Assembly: GCA_030142905.1 (NCBI GenBank)
Contig: JASJOG010000015.1
Coordinates: 3,426,006-3,490,005, forward strand
Length of the DNA: 64,000 nucleotides
Source of the DNA: Heliopora coerulea
Taxonomy: Eukaryota; Cnidaria; Anthozoa; Scleralcyonacea; Helioporidae
Direction of reading: 5' to 3'
The translations under genes were made by a program, and so were the position numbers. Of this stretch, positions 11,409 to 22,555 are shown piece by piece. Each line of letters starts with the position of its first letter. The stretch's first letter is position 1. A model generated the notes under the pieces. The model was not told the DNA's origin. It made no database searches and saw only the letters and a program-made list of their open reading frames with translations.

Positions 11409-13491
11409 ATCGACTGAGCACGTCCACCTTTAGCAAGCAGAAACCGTTGTTTTTGCTTGACGTTGTTTAGGATCAGAGTCAAGATTTAACGGAACCTAGG
11501 CTTGTTGTTTTCGTCGAACCTAACCTAACGAGCGAAAGTCCACTGAAATCAGCTGAGTGGAATTGAGCCGTCACATTCATGATTAAAATATTTCGAAAGC
11601 TATTCCGAGACTGGAAAAACGAGTGCGTAGTCTGGTGCGTAGTTTTCCCGATGTACTTTTCATTGATCCTGTTGGGTGAATGGTTCTCAACCTTTTTTGG
11701 ATGAACGCCGAAATGCCTCGTACTAAAAGATCTTGCCGCCCCCTGACTGAGAACAATCGGTCCTGGTTGTATGGCCGCACCTGCGCCCAAACCTTGAGCA
11801 ATAATGAAATGAATAACTGTAATATATAGTTATTCAGCTCTGTATTGCCGAGTTAGTCATCGTTAGATTTGGACACTAAATGACTTCTAGAAACTTAACA
11901 ATGCTGTGGTGGTGAATGATTGATAAGCGCTAACCATTTGCATCGTAACGATTCCTTTCTGCTCCCTTGCTTCCTTCGTCTCCTGACGTTCTCTGAATGA
12001 GACACGTTCCGTATATAGTTCTCAAACTCATTAATAATTCGTGAATTACAGTAGCCAATCCATGAAAGTATACTACATCACACGCATGCATTATGATCCT
12101 CAATAAAAACCTGTTGGAAAATCTCTAGTGATCTGGATAACTTCTTAATTAACATATGCAAAGCAGTGAAACGGACGAGCAATAAATCATTGCGAATACT
12201 CGTTTGAGAAGCTCTAGTTCAAACACTCGTTTATCGTGTTTCATCAGTGGACTCAAAATACTGGGAAACAACAAAAGCTCGGTGCTCCGCTCTCGGTTTT
12301 CATTATTTCCTCGAGTTTGGTATCCCTGATGAAACAGTCAAACTCGTGTTTGACCTATTACCTGCATCGTGTTACCTTGCTTTAAACTACTCTTGGGACC
12401 ACAAGTTATAAATTTCTTTTGTTTTGAATGACGTAAGAACACGTTGTAGACGAAGCCGTAGTGCTCGTTAAAACGCCCTAATAGTGAAGATCGACTGCTG
12501 TCACCGAAGTGTCAAACAGTTTTGTGTGTTTCTGTTCTTAGTTCCTGCAGCAAAGTCGATTGGCTATTAAGTTTCAATTGAAAGCGAAGGTTTCTTAGAA
12601 TTTCAATGTTTAATAATCCGAATCCAAAATGTAATGTAAACGCGAGACCTTTAAGTTGAATTATTACGTTAAAACCAAAGAACAATTTTTAAAAGTATTT
12701 GTGAAACGTTTAGTTTACCTTTGAAAATCACTGGACGGCGTCAGAATGTACCTTCACTTACCGTAGCACTTACAATATCACTGACCATCTACAACAGAGC
12801 AACTTTGACTAGTATTTATATCTTCTAGAAATGTCAGAGAGCCTTGTGACCGGAAACAGGAGTGAATACAACCATTTGAATTTTGGAACGTCAAACACTA
12901 CCGCAAAACATATCACACCACAATTGTTAGCGATGTTGCGGTCTAATTGATCGCATAATCATATAAACGTATACTATTAGTAAAATGCTTTCCAAGTTTC
13001 TGGCGGAAGAAAAGTGTTTCCAAATTTTTCAGGAAGATTTTTGTTCTTTCCGCAAATAACGTTTCGTTAAAAGTTGGAAACACTTTTAAAAGGAGGTTTC
13101 CGCAACAATATATCCCTGCCGTCATAATGCACTCTAGCCAAGATTAAGCATGCAAAAACTGTGGAAAAAAATTTTAAGAGGGAGATAGAGGGAGTCCATA
13201 ATTGGTGAAGTTTACTTAAGATTTCTTTTGTATTTTCCGAAGTTCTTGTTACAATATCCTAAGAGAACTTCCTGTTTTGAAGAAAGGGTGAAGTACACTT
13301 TATGTTTGTCTTTTGTCAAAAGCAGGCCGGGTCGTATTTAATCTCATATTTCGTGAGTTGAGATTTATAAATTACAGTTTAACAATAAGCATAACTATTA
13401 AAGTAAATGATGATTTGCAAAAGTAGCAAAAATGTCCCTGAAAAAGGAACAAGGAAACAAGCAAGATAAAAAAAGGAATAAGCAATAAATC

Positions 13492-13660
13492 CAACCAAAA
13501 ACGTCATAACGAAGCAAGCGGGGAGCCAGGTGGGAATCGTAACCTTAGAATAAATATAAGTGTCCAGTACATCACACATAATAAAGCCATAATGAGGTGA
13601 AAATAAATTTCATTAAGTGAACTGAGGTTTCGCTGCGTCACGTAGCATCAGAATATGGAT
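13492..13660 (-). repeat. Degenerate copy of the 4033-4384 foldback family
   Basis: The reverse strand of 13492-13560 encodes, in one frame, a hydrophobic stretch of the type W-LIFILRLRFPPG that recurs at four other loci. The part at 13600-13655 resembles one arm of the 4033-4384 element (GTTTCGCTGCGTCACGTAGCATCA against GTTTCGTTACATAACCTGTAACATCA). Confidence 0.5.
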
Positions 13661-14324
13661 AATATTATAGAAGTCCAGGGTTTTCCCTTACGGGCAAATG
13701 CGCGTCCCTGACGCACATTTTGGTCGAAAAATATAAAAAGGACGCAGAAGTGGCAGGTGAACGGGTCCTCTGGGACGCACAAGTTTGTCTTTGTAGTTAA
13801 CGTATAATTTAAGCGGACTGAAATAATCCTTGTTACAGGATAAAAGAAAAGCAATTGAATTTAATCCTGTCTCGTGAATCGTTTATTAATACAATCTAAA
13901 CTTTTTTCTTGCTTTCAAATGGCCCTTCAGTTGTGTGAATGAGTTGAGATGAGAAACGCGTTGGACAGCATCTTTGATTTCAAGGTTGTAGAAAAGACTG
14001 GGGAGTGATTTGAAACTTGCGCTGAAACAATATGGCGGAAAGAATAAAACGTCAGGATTGCCACTTTTCTTCCTTGGACCGTCAATTTGAGGTAAAAGGG
14101 GTCCTGAAGACTCCCAAGAGGACAATGTGAGGGAAAACCCGGGAAGTAATATACCACAGGATGTTCATAAGATGGAAATGAAACAACGAATGAGGAATGC
14201 AGCCAAGATAGTCGTTGAAAGGAATTAAGAGGATTAAAAACACGAAGGTAGAATTTTAAAAATCATAGCCAGCGATACGGCAAGAATAATCAATCGAGTT
14301 CATCCAACTGTTGTTAACTATGTC

Positions 14325-14950
14325 AGACCCTGTACACAAGTATCCGTTTTCGTTTGAAAATGCAGTTTTTTTGTCTCCGTTTTCAAAAATATTTCCGTCC
14401 ACATGATAGCGTTTTCGAATCGTTTTCGCCCGTCCACACGAACACAGATTCATGATTTGAAAACAATAACAGCCTACATGGGGTGAAAAATTATTCCTCC
14501 AAGGACTTGCATGTCTTAGTCTGTATTCTTCCGCTGTCAGGACGTTTCAAAGAGGCTGTCGCGATCGGGACACAAAGTAACTTGATAATGTTGAGCCTCC
14601 TCGTCACGTAGTCAGCTCGAACGTGCAGCAAAACTAGATTGATTTGAAGACACGCTAAAAGGCTTAAAAAAAGCCCAAGGAAAAACGGCACAAAAGTGAT
14701 ACGTCCGTCCGCCATCTTAAATCTCGAGTGGTATACAATACCTTGACGTTGGCGTTTTTTAAAAGTTCCGTTTTTAGCCGTCCTGACGAGAATAGGAAAA
14801 CGAAGTTTTCCAAAATTTTCACTCTGGGAAGCGTTTTTGAAAAGTTCCGTTTTCGGTAACGGTTTTCGACGGATACCTTTGGACGGGATGACAATCCGCA
14901 AAGAAAAATCTCCGTTTTCAAACGAAAATAGATAGGTGTGGACGGGACCT
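14325..14950. repeat. MITE-like element with about 40-bp terminal inverted repeats
   Basis: The left end AGACCCTGTACACAAGTATC and the complement of the right end AGGTCCCGTCCACACCTATC align and continue into TTTTCGTTTGAAAA on both sides. The interior repeats CCGTTTTCAAA-type words many times, as subterminal transposase-binding arrays do. No transposase frame is present and no clear target duplication is seen. Confidence 0.7.
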
Positions 14951-16083
14951 CAGAATGCTATTTGAAATGGAAACAAAGAACAGTCTTTGTGACCCGAAAG
15001 TGACCCGAAAATACTCGGTAAAATCCAGTTTCTGCTGACAGTTTCAAAAAGTGTGAAACAAATAAAACATTTCTCTTTTTTTCATAACAAAAGTTACATT
15101 TCAGATGTCTCCCGCAATAATGTCATCTATGAGGATACCTGCCAGGGTTGTGAGTCAACTTGAAGAGTGAATTTCATAACGTACACTGCTAGGTCAGCTA
15201 GTATGAACGAAGTTGAATTGAAGGGGATGCGAAATGGAGTCTGGTTTTCTTCGCCGCTGCTCTTCCAGTTGAACTATGGAGTAAGCTGGGAACAGTGTGC
15301 TCTTTTAATCCTTTTTAAGAGCAGGGGAGATCCTCGAGACAACAAAATTTATACGAGAGGACGTGCAGTGCTTCGATTTTATTTCAGGATCATTCTTCCG
15401 GTAACATGAAGAGTAAAAAACGTTTTGACGCCATTACTGACCAATTGTTACGGTGCTGAACATCCTAAATTAAATTGTGGGTTTGATGTACGAGATTACC
15501 GTTGTCAACCAATAGACGGAACTGAGCCCGTATAGCATCTAGTTTTGACGCGGAAGACTTTGTGATAACACTTCCGACCTGAATGAAACTTACCACAGCA
15601 TGCCTTGTAAATGCCATAAAAGTCGGCCACTCATATTGCACAACATCTATGAATAATTGGACTTAAGATCGAAGCTTTTATGCGAAGTAGTGTAATACTG
15701 TGTGATATAAAACACGCACATCAAAACTTTAATCTCAACAAGTCGCGTTCCTTCTCACAAGGTACAGTTCATGCTTCAGTTCGCTTTCGGTTTTCATACG
15801 TCATACGAACGGTTGGAAATCAAGTATCAATGCTTACGCCAACAATGCATTGTTGAACATTACTTTACCAACATAGTTCAACATATCGTTGTTTGGGAAA
15901 TGTTGAGACGTGTCGAGCACAGTAGAGTGTAGTCGTCTACGTGTTGTTAAAAATTTACTGACAGGCAGCTCGTTGAACAGTAGTGAGCACGTCCCTGTTT
16001 TCTTGAAGTTTCTGCCGCCAGCCCACCAATAAATAATTGATTATCAAATGTAGTTGTCTGTCGTGGGTGTTGAAATTACTGAT
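14951..16083. other. No gene seen; left edge of unit C
   Basis: Short open frames only. A palindrome-like stretch near 15838-15905 with CAACAATGCATTGTTG and CAACATAGTTCAACATA resembles the MITE-like sequences near 25740-25960 and 47090-47250. The duplicated block begins at 16084. Confidence 0.5.
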
Positions 16084-18165
16084 AAATCATTTTGTTTATC
16101 TTTGAAAATCCCTGGAAGTAATTGTAAAAGCTCTCCCATGAGTACAGGACTTTATCCCTGAAGAAATGCAATAATCGAAATGTGAAACCAAATTTAAGTG
16201 AAACGTGTATAATATCTTCCACAAGAAATGCAGTAAGACACGGCAGGAACTAATGTCTTTATCTCCAGATGACCCATTTGAGTGTTGAATTTTGGGCGGA
16301 GTATCGTTGTCATAGAATTTTTGATCCGTGCAGATCTGTGATTAAAGCTACCTAAGTCAGATGTGAGAAGAATTTTGTCCGGTTTCTTCCTGCAGTAACA
16401 CTGGACCCGTGAGGAGTGTCCCTTACTGGACCTCTATGGAGAAGTGGTTAGCTAACTGGCAGGGTTGTCCAGTATAAACAGAGAATGTTTAGCTGACTGA
16501 CTTTGGTGTCGGAACTGTGAACAAAAATAAGCATAACTGTTTGACTCTTCGATGACAATAGAAGACCTTCAGTTATTCGGGCGTTTTAAAAAGCACCGTG
16601 GCTACGGCTGGAACGTGTTTTTACAATAGAGTTTTTCACTTTTTCAGTTTGATTTTTTATTTTTTAAATAAAAACACTTTAAGCATATAATAGACACTGA
16701 TCAGTTCACGTAAATGTAGCTCGGACATGTGCTAGTATAATGTGTTTTCTTTTTTTTCCCCAATTTTAGTTTTATCTGTGCTATAAAAGAAATGGAGCTC
16801 CGCTGAGGCAATTCTGAGTCCACGTACAAGACATTTCAAATTAGGACTCTGCCACTAAACAAAAGAACAAGGTACTGATGTTTCAAGCGAATGCCCTTAA
16901 TCAGGGGTATCTGTCTCCGAGGAACGGCTTTCACTTGAGACGTCTGTACCTTGTTATTTCGTTTCTTGTTAGTGATATTTGTGAATACAGTTCGGAAACG
17001 GTAAGCCTACTGACATACAAAAACTCGATCATTTGCGGGGTGGCCTTTTAACATTTACTTTATGTAGACTGCTCAGCGGAATATTTACTTGCTGCCGTTT
17101 GGAGGTCAATGGATTTGACTTTCCTCAGAGTTAGCGACGAAGCTGGTATTCCCCGTCTCCTGGAATTAACGCGCTTCCTAATAGCTTCACGAATAGTTGC
17201 GCTTCTGAAGCAGTACAACAAAGGATTAAAAGTCGAGTTTAAGAGTAACAAGGTTTACGTGAATGGTAAGAAGCCAAAGAAGTATACGGCGTTCACACCC
17301 TGCATTGCTTCGTAAACTAACGCAATGATTGTAGGAAGATAGGCCAGAAACATAACCGTCATCAGAAGAACAGCAGTTTTTACCAACTAAGCCTCTTTCT
17401 TCAGGTCCCTTACACGCGTGACGTTGTTTAGTTGTCTCGAATTGTTCTGGAATCTCCTTCGAGCAAATCTTGTATAAATTTTAACATATATACAAACCTT
17501 GGCGGCGAATAGGACAAGAATCATTCCAAGCACGAACATCTCAAAAACTGTGATGTATTCGTGGAAAACCACTCCTAGTATAACGAACGTTAACCAAACG
17601 GCCCAAGCTGCGCTAGCCACGATAGCTATGCGACTTTATGTGACTTCGTTACGATGTTTAATTGGATAACACACAGCTAGGTATCGATCGATGCTCACAA
17701 GGGTTACAGTGAAGAAGGAGATTCCTGTGAAATAAACCGCCGAAACTTGCATTACTACCCATAATGTGGGGTTGTAAATACTGTATATTTCCCTGATTTT
17801 TAGAGCGATAAAAAGTGGTTGGGTAACCAGCCCGACTGAGATGTCCGTGATAGCCAGAAGCATAAGCAGAAAGTAATGAGGGGTTCTCAAGGATGGCGTT
17901 TTGAAATAGATGATAAGAAACACGGTGTTTGCTAATAGGGTTATCAGAGCGGAGACCATATTTATTACGATGTGAAGAACATTCATTGCCACCATCCAAT
18001 CCTCCATTGGTCCGCATGCGTAACGAGGTTTTAGGCATTTAACCATATCGATGTGATTATCTCCAGTAGAGCTAATGGTATCGTTTACTTCGGTCATGCT
18101 GACTTGGGGGTCATTCACCAACTCGAAGACTTGATGGTTAAGTTTGAGATTTACATTACTGGCCC
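16084..18165. repeat. Segmental duplication, unit C, near-identical to 1-2090
   Basis: Collinear with the start of the window from base 1. At about 18165 the match jumps from the 2090 equivalent to the 5920 equivalent of unit A (TTGAGCTTGCGAAAA), so about 3.8 kb is missing from this unit. Homology to unit A then continues to about 18850 and again at about 19060-19260. Confidence 0.9.
17060..18097 (-). pseudogene. Class-A GPCR, copy C, two premature stops
   Basis: Same receptor as copies A and B over its full length and in one continuous frame, but broken by two stop codons. The first (TAA, 17636-17638) replaces the lysine of the KVTK motif just before TM4. The second (TAG, 17387-17389) replaces the tyrosine of the EAYLVKT motif before TM6. 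There are no frameshifts, DRY and the NPLLY motif are intact, and the C-terminal tail missing from copy A is still present. The start is taken at the Met conserved in the family; as in copy B, the upstream codon is GTG rather than ATG. The absence of indels suggests recent death. The remaining frame could at most give a peptide with TM1-TM3. Confidence 0.9.
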
Positions 18166-18330
18166 TTGAGCTTGCGAAAATTGTTGAAGGAAATTTTAAA
18201 AGCGAAGAGTGGAGATGAATCCATATTTGGTCAAGTTTACTTTAGATTTAAATTGTACTTTCCTAAGTTCCTGTTAAAATTTCGTAACTGTTTGATGTTT
18301 GAGAAAACGTGAGGACTTGGATATATTAAG

Positions 18331-18511
18331 GTAGATGAACGATGTTTAAGCTCGATGTTCAGAAAATGATTTCTGACCCCTAGACGGGGATCGAACCCGC
18401 AACATTCTGATGACCGGGTAGACGCTCTAACCATTGAGCTACCGGGACTCAGATGGTGAGCTAAGGTGCAAATTCGATATATATGTGCGACCTAAGCACA
18501 TATATATCGAA
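18331..18511 (-). repeat. tRNA-derived SINE, family 1
   Basis: The reverse strand has a tRNA-like head (18376-18451) with an A-box-like TAGCTCAATGG and a B-box GGTTCGATCCC, preceded by GGGACTC. A palindrome TATATGTGC...GCACATATA follows at 18476-18510. The anticodon stem does not pair well and there is no flanking evidence for a functional tRNA. Relatives of this family are at 32937-33290, 37640-37762 and 41881-42184. Confidence 0.75.
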
Positions 18512-19307
18512 AATTTCGTAACTTCCTGTTTTCAAGATGGAGTGACGTACACTCTTGGGTGTTTGTCCTTTGTCAAAAGCTTGCCGGGCAATATTTAGTT
18601 TTAAATTTCATAAGTTGAGATTATTAAGTTACAGGTTAACTAGAAGCGTAACAATTTAAGTAGATGTCCGTGGCGATTTGCACAAGGAGCAAAAATATTT
18701 CTGGAAAAGGGACGTGGAAAATTTCCCTGTCAAAAGCAGGCCGTGCAGTAGTTAATCTTAACAAGAAATTGTTTGATGAGTTAAGATTTACAAATTTGCA
18801 GTCTGGCAAAAAAAATAACAGTTTAAGCAGATGTCCAGCAGCTACCTTATCGTGACTAATTTTCGCGGTCACTTAATTTCGCGAATTTGAAACACATTTC
18901 GTGATTTGGCCATGAAATCATGTCAAAGGGAACGAAATTTTGTGAATAATATTCTTAGATTTTAAATAAGTGCAGATGATAATATTGCTATAATTTAACA
19001 ACATTTGAGTGTAATTGTAGACACACGGCCGTTTGAAGCCCAGCTCTTCACATCGTAAGCCATGGCTTTCCAAGAAAACATGCTGAAACTCTTGATGTCG
19101 TCGGAAGAGAAATTTGTGACATGACCGTCAAAAGTTTATTCAAGACAAACTGTTGAAATGTTACGTTTTAAGACAGGAGTCCACTGGAAGATTTGGTTGT
19201 ACTTTGACAACACTTTGGAGAAAGTGTTAGAAACGACGATTGTCGAAGCTTTCATGAACAGTCTGGAAGAAATATAGCCAGCTGCTAATAGACTTCAATT
19301 GTTAAAG

Positions 19308-19363
19308 TTAGGTTAGGGTTAGGGTTAAGGTTAGGATTAGGGTTAGGTTTAGGTTGAGGTGAG
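19308..19363 (+). repeat. Interstitial telomere-like tract (TTAGGG)n, degenerate
   Basis: About nine TTAGGG-like units (GTTAGGGTTAGGGTTAAGG, then ATTAGGG and GTTTAGG variants) run on the plus strand. TTAGGG is the telomere repeat of cnidarians and vertebrates. The flanks are ordinary repeats, so this is an internal tract, not a chromosome end. Confidence 0.85.
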
Positions 19364-19429
19364 GTTGCCCAGATTACAATCTGGCCACGAATCAAAGCGT
19401 TGTTCCAAAATTTAGAACTGACGCTGTAA

Positions 19430-19501
19430 GTCGTAGGATGAATATTAATGCCCAGCTCCAAATTCGAATTTTGAGCTGGGCATTAACATTCATCCTACGA
19501 C
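19430..19501. repeat. Hairpin, 29-bp arms, related to the 4033-4384 foldback
   Basis: The arm at 19430-19458 (starts GTCGTAGGATGAAT, ends GCCCAGCTC) pairs with 19473-19501 with about two mismatches, around a 14-nt spacer. The right arm continues into the repeat-encoded peptide sequence shared with 4011-4055, 13492-13560, 42470-42560 and 50190-50270. Confidence 0.85.
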
Positions 19502-19770
19502 TACGATTCCCGCCTAGTATATCCTTGGTCAATATTTTAACTGACGCTATAAGGTTATTAGAACGGGTGGAACGGCTGGTAATAACTCAAGCAGTGATTG
19601 GGCAATCCATCCTTTCTGTCATAACAGGGATTAAAGGGTCAGTCTTTACTAAAACTTACCATTGTGCCACGTGATTTCTATTACTCAAACGTAGAAAAAA
19701 GTGGACCAAAACTTTAAGGGAAATAAGTTTCCTTTGCACAAGGGGGTGAGATTGATAGCCTGCTGGTCTC

Positions 19771-19968
19771 CCACTTAGAAAACAATCCTAATCGAGTCCA
19801 ACGGTAAAATTGCTGCCCGTTGTGATCGTCTTCGTAAGATGGCAGTAAGGAAAGGCTTGAAAGCGGGCCGTCTCAAAAGAATTGAAAACGAGACGAAAAG
19901 GGTGAGGCCTGACATGGCCAAGGTCTTGACTCGTCAGGCGTCGGCAAAGCTGTTGGAGCAAGGCCTAA
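19771..19968 (+). other. Possible orphan coding exon, unknown function
   Basis: An open frame from an AG acceptor-like site (CCCACTTAG, about 19770) runs through ATG at 19839 to a GT donor-like site (CTAAGGTATC). It encodes a basic, hydrophilic, helix-prone segment containing RKGLKAGRLKR and RPDMAKVLTRQAS, unlike repeat noise. Read further, the frame enters a CTA/CTG triplet tract and becomes poly-leucine, which argues against use beyond the donor. I do not recognise the family; it may be a transposon remnant. Confidence 0.25.
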
Positions 19969-19984
19969 GGTATCTTGACCAACA

Positions 19985-20200
19985 TTTGTACATCTACTCT
20001 TATACATCTACTCCTATTCCTGCTCCTGTTTCTACTTTTGTTGTTACTCCTGGTCCTATACTTCTGCTACTACCCATACACCACCTACTACTACTACTCC
20101 AAATCTTGTTCCTGTTACTATTACTGCTGCTACTGCTACTGCTGCTACTGCTACTGCTGCTACTATTACTGCTACTGCTACTTCTACTATGCTACTGCTT
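19985..20200 (+). repeat. Pyrimidine-rich triplet microsatellite (CTA/CTG/CTT)n
   Basis: Runs of TACTGC, TACTACTAC and TACTCC units, densest at 20080-20195. Any frame through it gives artificial poly-Leu, poly-Tyr or poly-Cys/Tyr. Confidence 0.9.
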
Positions 20201-20221
20201 GGTAGCGAAACTAAGCACAGC

Positions 20222-20640
20222 AACTGGTCATGATAACTTCACAATTAACCTACACTGCTGAAGTCAACTGAAAAATGTTGACTCGAGCGGGATTTGAACT
20301 CACACCTTCGGGATACCGGTCCGCCGCTCTACCTGTTGAGCTATCGAGTCCACAGGGATTGGAGGCGAGTTTTTACCCAATCTAAGTGCACGAAATATTC
20401 TCGCGACAACTTAACACTATCCACGAGGATGGATGCGCAGTGTTTCAATTTCATTTCAGAATCATCCTCAGGGTATTATGAATAGGGATATGTAGCTCAA
20501 CAGGTAGAGCGACGGACCGGTATCCCGAAGGTGCGAGTTCAAATCCCGCTCGAGTCAACGTTTTTCAGTTGACTTCGGCAGTGTAGGTTAATTGTGAAGT
20601 TATCATTTCATAATACCCTGAGGATGATTCTGAAATACAA
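20222..20640. repeat. Head-to-head inverted pair of tRNA-derived SINEs, family 2
   Basis: The reverse-strand unit (tRNA-like part 20281-20350) and the forward-strand unit (about 20487-20560) face each other. Both have TAGCTCAACAGG (A-box-like), GAGTTCAAATCCC (B-box-like) and a CTCGAGTCAAC 3' junction. The flanks are inverted too: GATAACTTCACAATTAACC against GGTTAATTGTGAAGTTATC. A second inverted word, GAATCATCCTCAGGGTATTATGA near 20460, pairs with 20605-20632. Confidence 0.8.
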
Positions 20641-20749
20641 CTGGTCATGTCACGTGAATTTAAGATTATCTATGCATAGCAACAGGATCATGCTATGCAA
20701 ATATAAATTTTACGCGATCTTTAGATATCAAGCAAAACATGAATAACAT

Positions 20750-21865
20750 TTTGTTGCAATTTTTTTTTCATGCTTGGCGTACCACAACCTAGACCACTAA
20801 CTATTGCTTTTTTATGTATTAACCATTGCCTGGGTGAGTGTATAAGCAAACTTAACATTGATCTAGGTAACGTAGATAAATGGCTAACTGCCAATAAGTT
20901 AACACTGAATGAAGGGAAAACGGAATTTATGCTGACCGGATCCAGACAGAGACTAAACCAATTTTTCGGTAATCCTAGTATAATGCTTGGCAACCATACA
21001 ATACAACAGGTGCCAAATAAGAAAGTTTTAGGAGTTATTGATGAAAATCTAAAGTGGAATGAACACAATGATGCTCAATGCAAAAACATTTCTAAAGCTA
21101 TTGCGCTGTTGAGGAGAGCAAAACAGTTTGTAACTCACGAAGCACTCTTAAATATGTTCAATTCACTTGTACTGCCCCACTTCACCTATTGTTCGATTGT
21201 ATGGAATGATGGGAATTGCGCTCACATTGATAAACTATATAAATTACAAAAGCAAGCCGCTCGAGTGATAACGGGTTCTAATTACGAAATAAGATCAACA
21301 GGAATTTTTGATGAATTACAATGGGAACCTATAAAAAATATTCTTAGGAAAAGGGAGAATATTATGACATTCAAGGCGTTGAGAGGCATAACTCCCAGTT
21401 ACTTATCAGACCTCTTTACCACTTGTCATAATGATTCACATCAATTGAGAAGTAACAATAGAAAACTTTGTTTAAAAAAAACCAAAAACGAATTACTTAA
21501 GAAAAAGTTTCTCATATCATGGAGCTATGTCTTGGAATGACCTACCACCCGTAATCCTTGACAGTTATGAACAACTTTCAGTCTACTCATTCAAAAATAC
21601 ACTCAAAAATCATGTTAATTTAGAGACAAATCTCTCATTAAGTTAACTCAATATAATCTATCTATACTTCAAATTTGTATGTTATTAATATTAAATTCGA
21701 ACTGCTGTAGTATTTTATTTTATTTTTTTTTAAGTATAATAGAAATGTGTAAATATTCAGTAATAGATATCTTTGTATAGAGTAAAACGGCCCCTTGAAA
21801 ACCAGCATTATCTACGCTGAAGGGCTACCGTTTTAAAATAACTTTAAATAATAATAATAATGATA
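20750..21865 (+). pseudogene. 5'-truncated non-LTR retrotransposon, reverse transcriptase C-terminal part
   Basis: A 256-codon frame (20770-21537) matches the end of a LINE reverse transcriptase and its C-terminal region: DLGNVDKWLTANKLTLNEGKT, then KVLGVIDENLKWNEH, YCSIVWN and LYKLQKQAARVITG. It opens with GVPQ next to PLTIAFLCI, where intact elements carry GVPQGS followed later by a Y-x-DD catalytic box; that catalytic part is missing, so the copy is internally deleted as well as truncated. A frameshift near 21510 moves the end (WNDLPPVILDSYEQ) into another frame, ending near 21645. The element finishes in a TAA-rich simple tail (21845-21862), typical of CR1/L2/RTE-like LINEs. It cannot encode active enzyme. 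Confidence 0.85.
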
Positions 21866-22555
21866 TAGAATATCGCGGATCATTTTAAATTTGTATGTAG
21901 CGTTACTTGTTGCTACTCTTAGGTAATGTTGAACTTACACAGCATAACCAGTTGCTATGCTTTTTTATTGACCTCCTAGTTACCACGATTAACTTTAATT
22001 AGAGAAATTAACGCTTTTAAAATGAAGTTTTCAATCTTTCAATCAAAAAACCAAATAGAGTTTAAGCTTAGCTGCTACCGTCCTAGGATACGTGTTATTC
22101 AACTCTTCTGTCGGCGAACAAAATCGTCCGGGGTTAGCTTGAGTAAAATGATACAAGACATGTCCGGACAGAAAGGAGGTAAGGAGGAGTTCAAAGTTCG
22201 ACGTTTCGAAAGACTAAATGTTGTACATGGTTTTAGATGTGATGGATGATATTGTATAACTGAGATGTCCTTTCGTTTGGGAAAAAAAGAAAACAAACGA
22301 TGGGGGTCAAATTTTACCAAGTTCCACGAAAACTACCTCACGTCATGGGTGGTGTTTCATTTCCCAGAAACCAAACTCATCAATCGCCATGTGATAATTT
22401 CTTGGAAATGATAGACTTTCGAAACTTTACGGTTTTTGCCTACTTCCGACCACAAACAGAAGGATGGATATTTTCGGCTCGGAGTTATCTACACAAACCA
22501 GTTGTCACCACTCCGTTTATGTAGAGTGGCTGGCAGTAAATTTCCTTGCCACGCT
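21866..22555. other. No gene seen
   Basis: Spacer between the LINE tail and the 22.6-kb receptor. The word AAAATCGTCCGGGGTTAGCTTGAGTAAAA (in part, 22125-22148) belongs to the dispersed 25-bp motif family seen at 59433-59617. The remaining open frames are short and show no domain. Confidence 0.5.

Larger units (their letters stand above)
10085..13460. repeat. Segmental duplication, unit B (right part)
   Basis: Collinear with 2040-6360 through many indels: receptor 5' flank, tRNA-like foldback (10483-10647), TATAGTTATTCAGCTCTGTATTGCC stretch near 11825, GTCAAACAG block near 12510, and CGGAAACAGGAGTGAA block near 12850. It lacks the foldback found at 4033-4384. It has a complete hairpin at 11248-11408 that is collapsed in unit A. 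No gene is supported in it. Confidence 0.7.

Noticed and set aside
17658..18038. 126-codon frame inside receptor copy C
   Set aside because: It is a different frame over the receptor, and the same shadow appears in copies A and B, as expected from DNA similarity.
18376..18451. tRNA gene on the minus strand
   Set aside because: The A- and B-box match but the anticodon stem does not pair and the sequence continues into a SINE body shared with other loci.
19839..20261. 140-codon frame ending in a long leucine run
   Set aside because: The run is the translation of a CTA/CTG microsatellite; only the first part (to about 19968) could be coding.
20487..20560. tRNA gene (Thr-like anticodon)
   Set aside because: Weak stems, an inverted partner and shared 3' SINE sequence show a retroelement.
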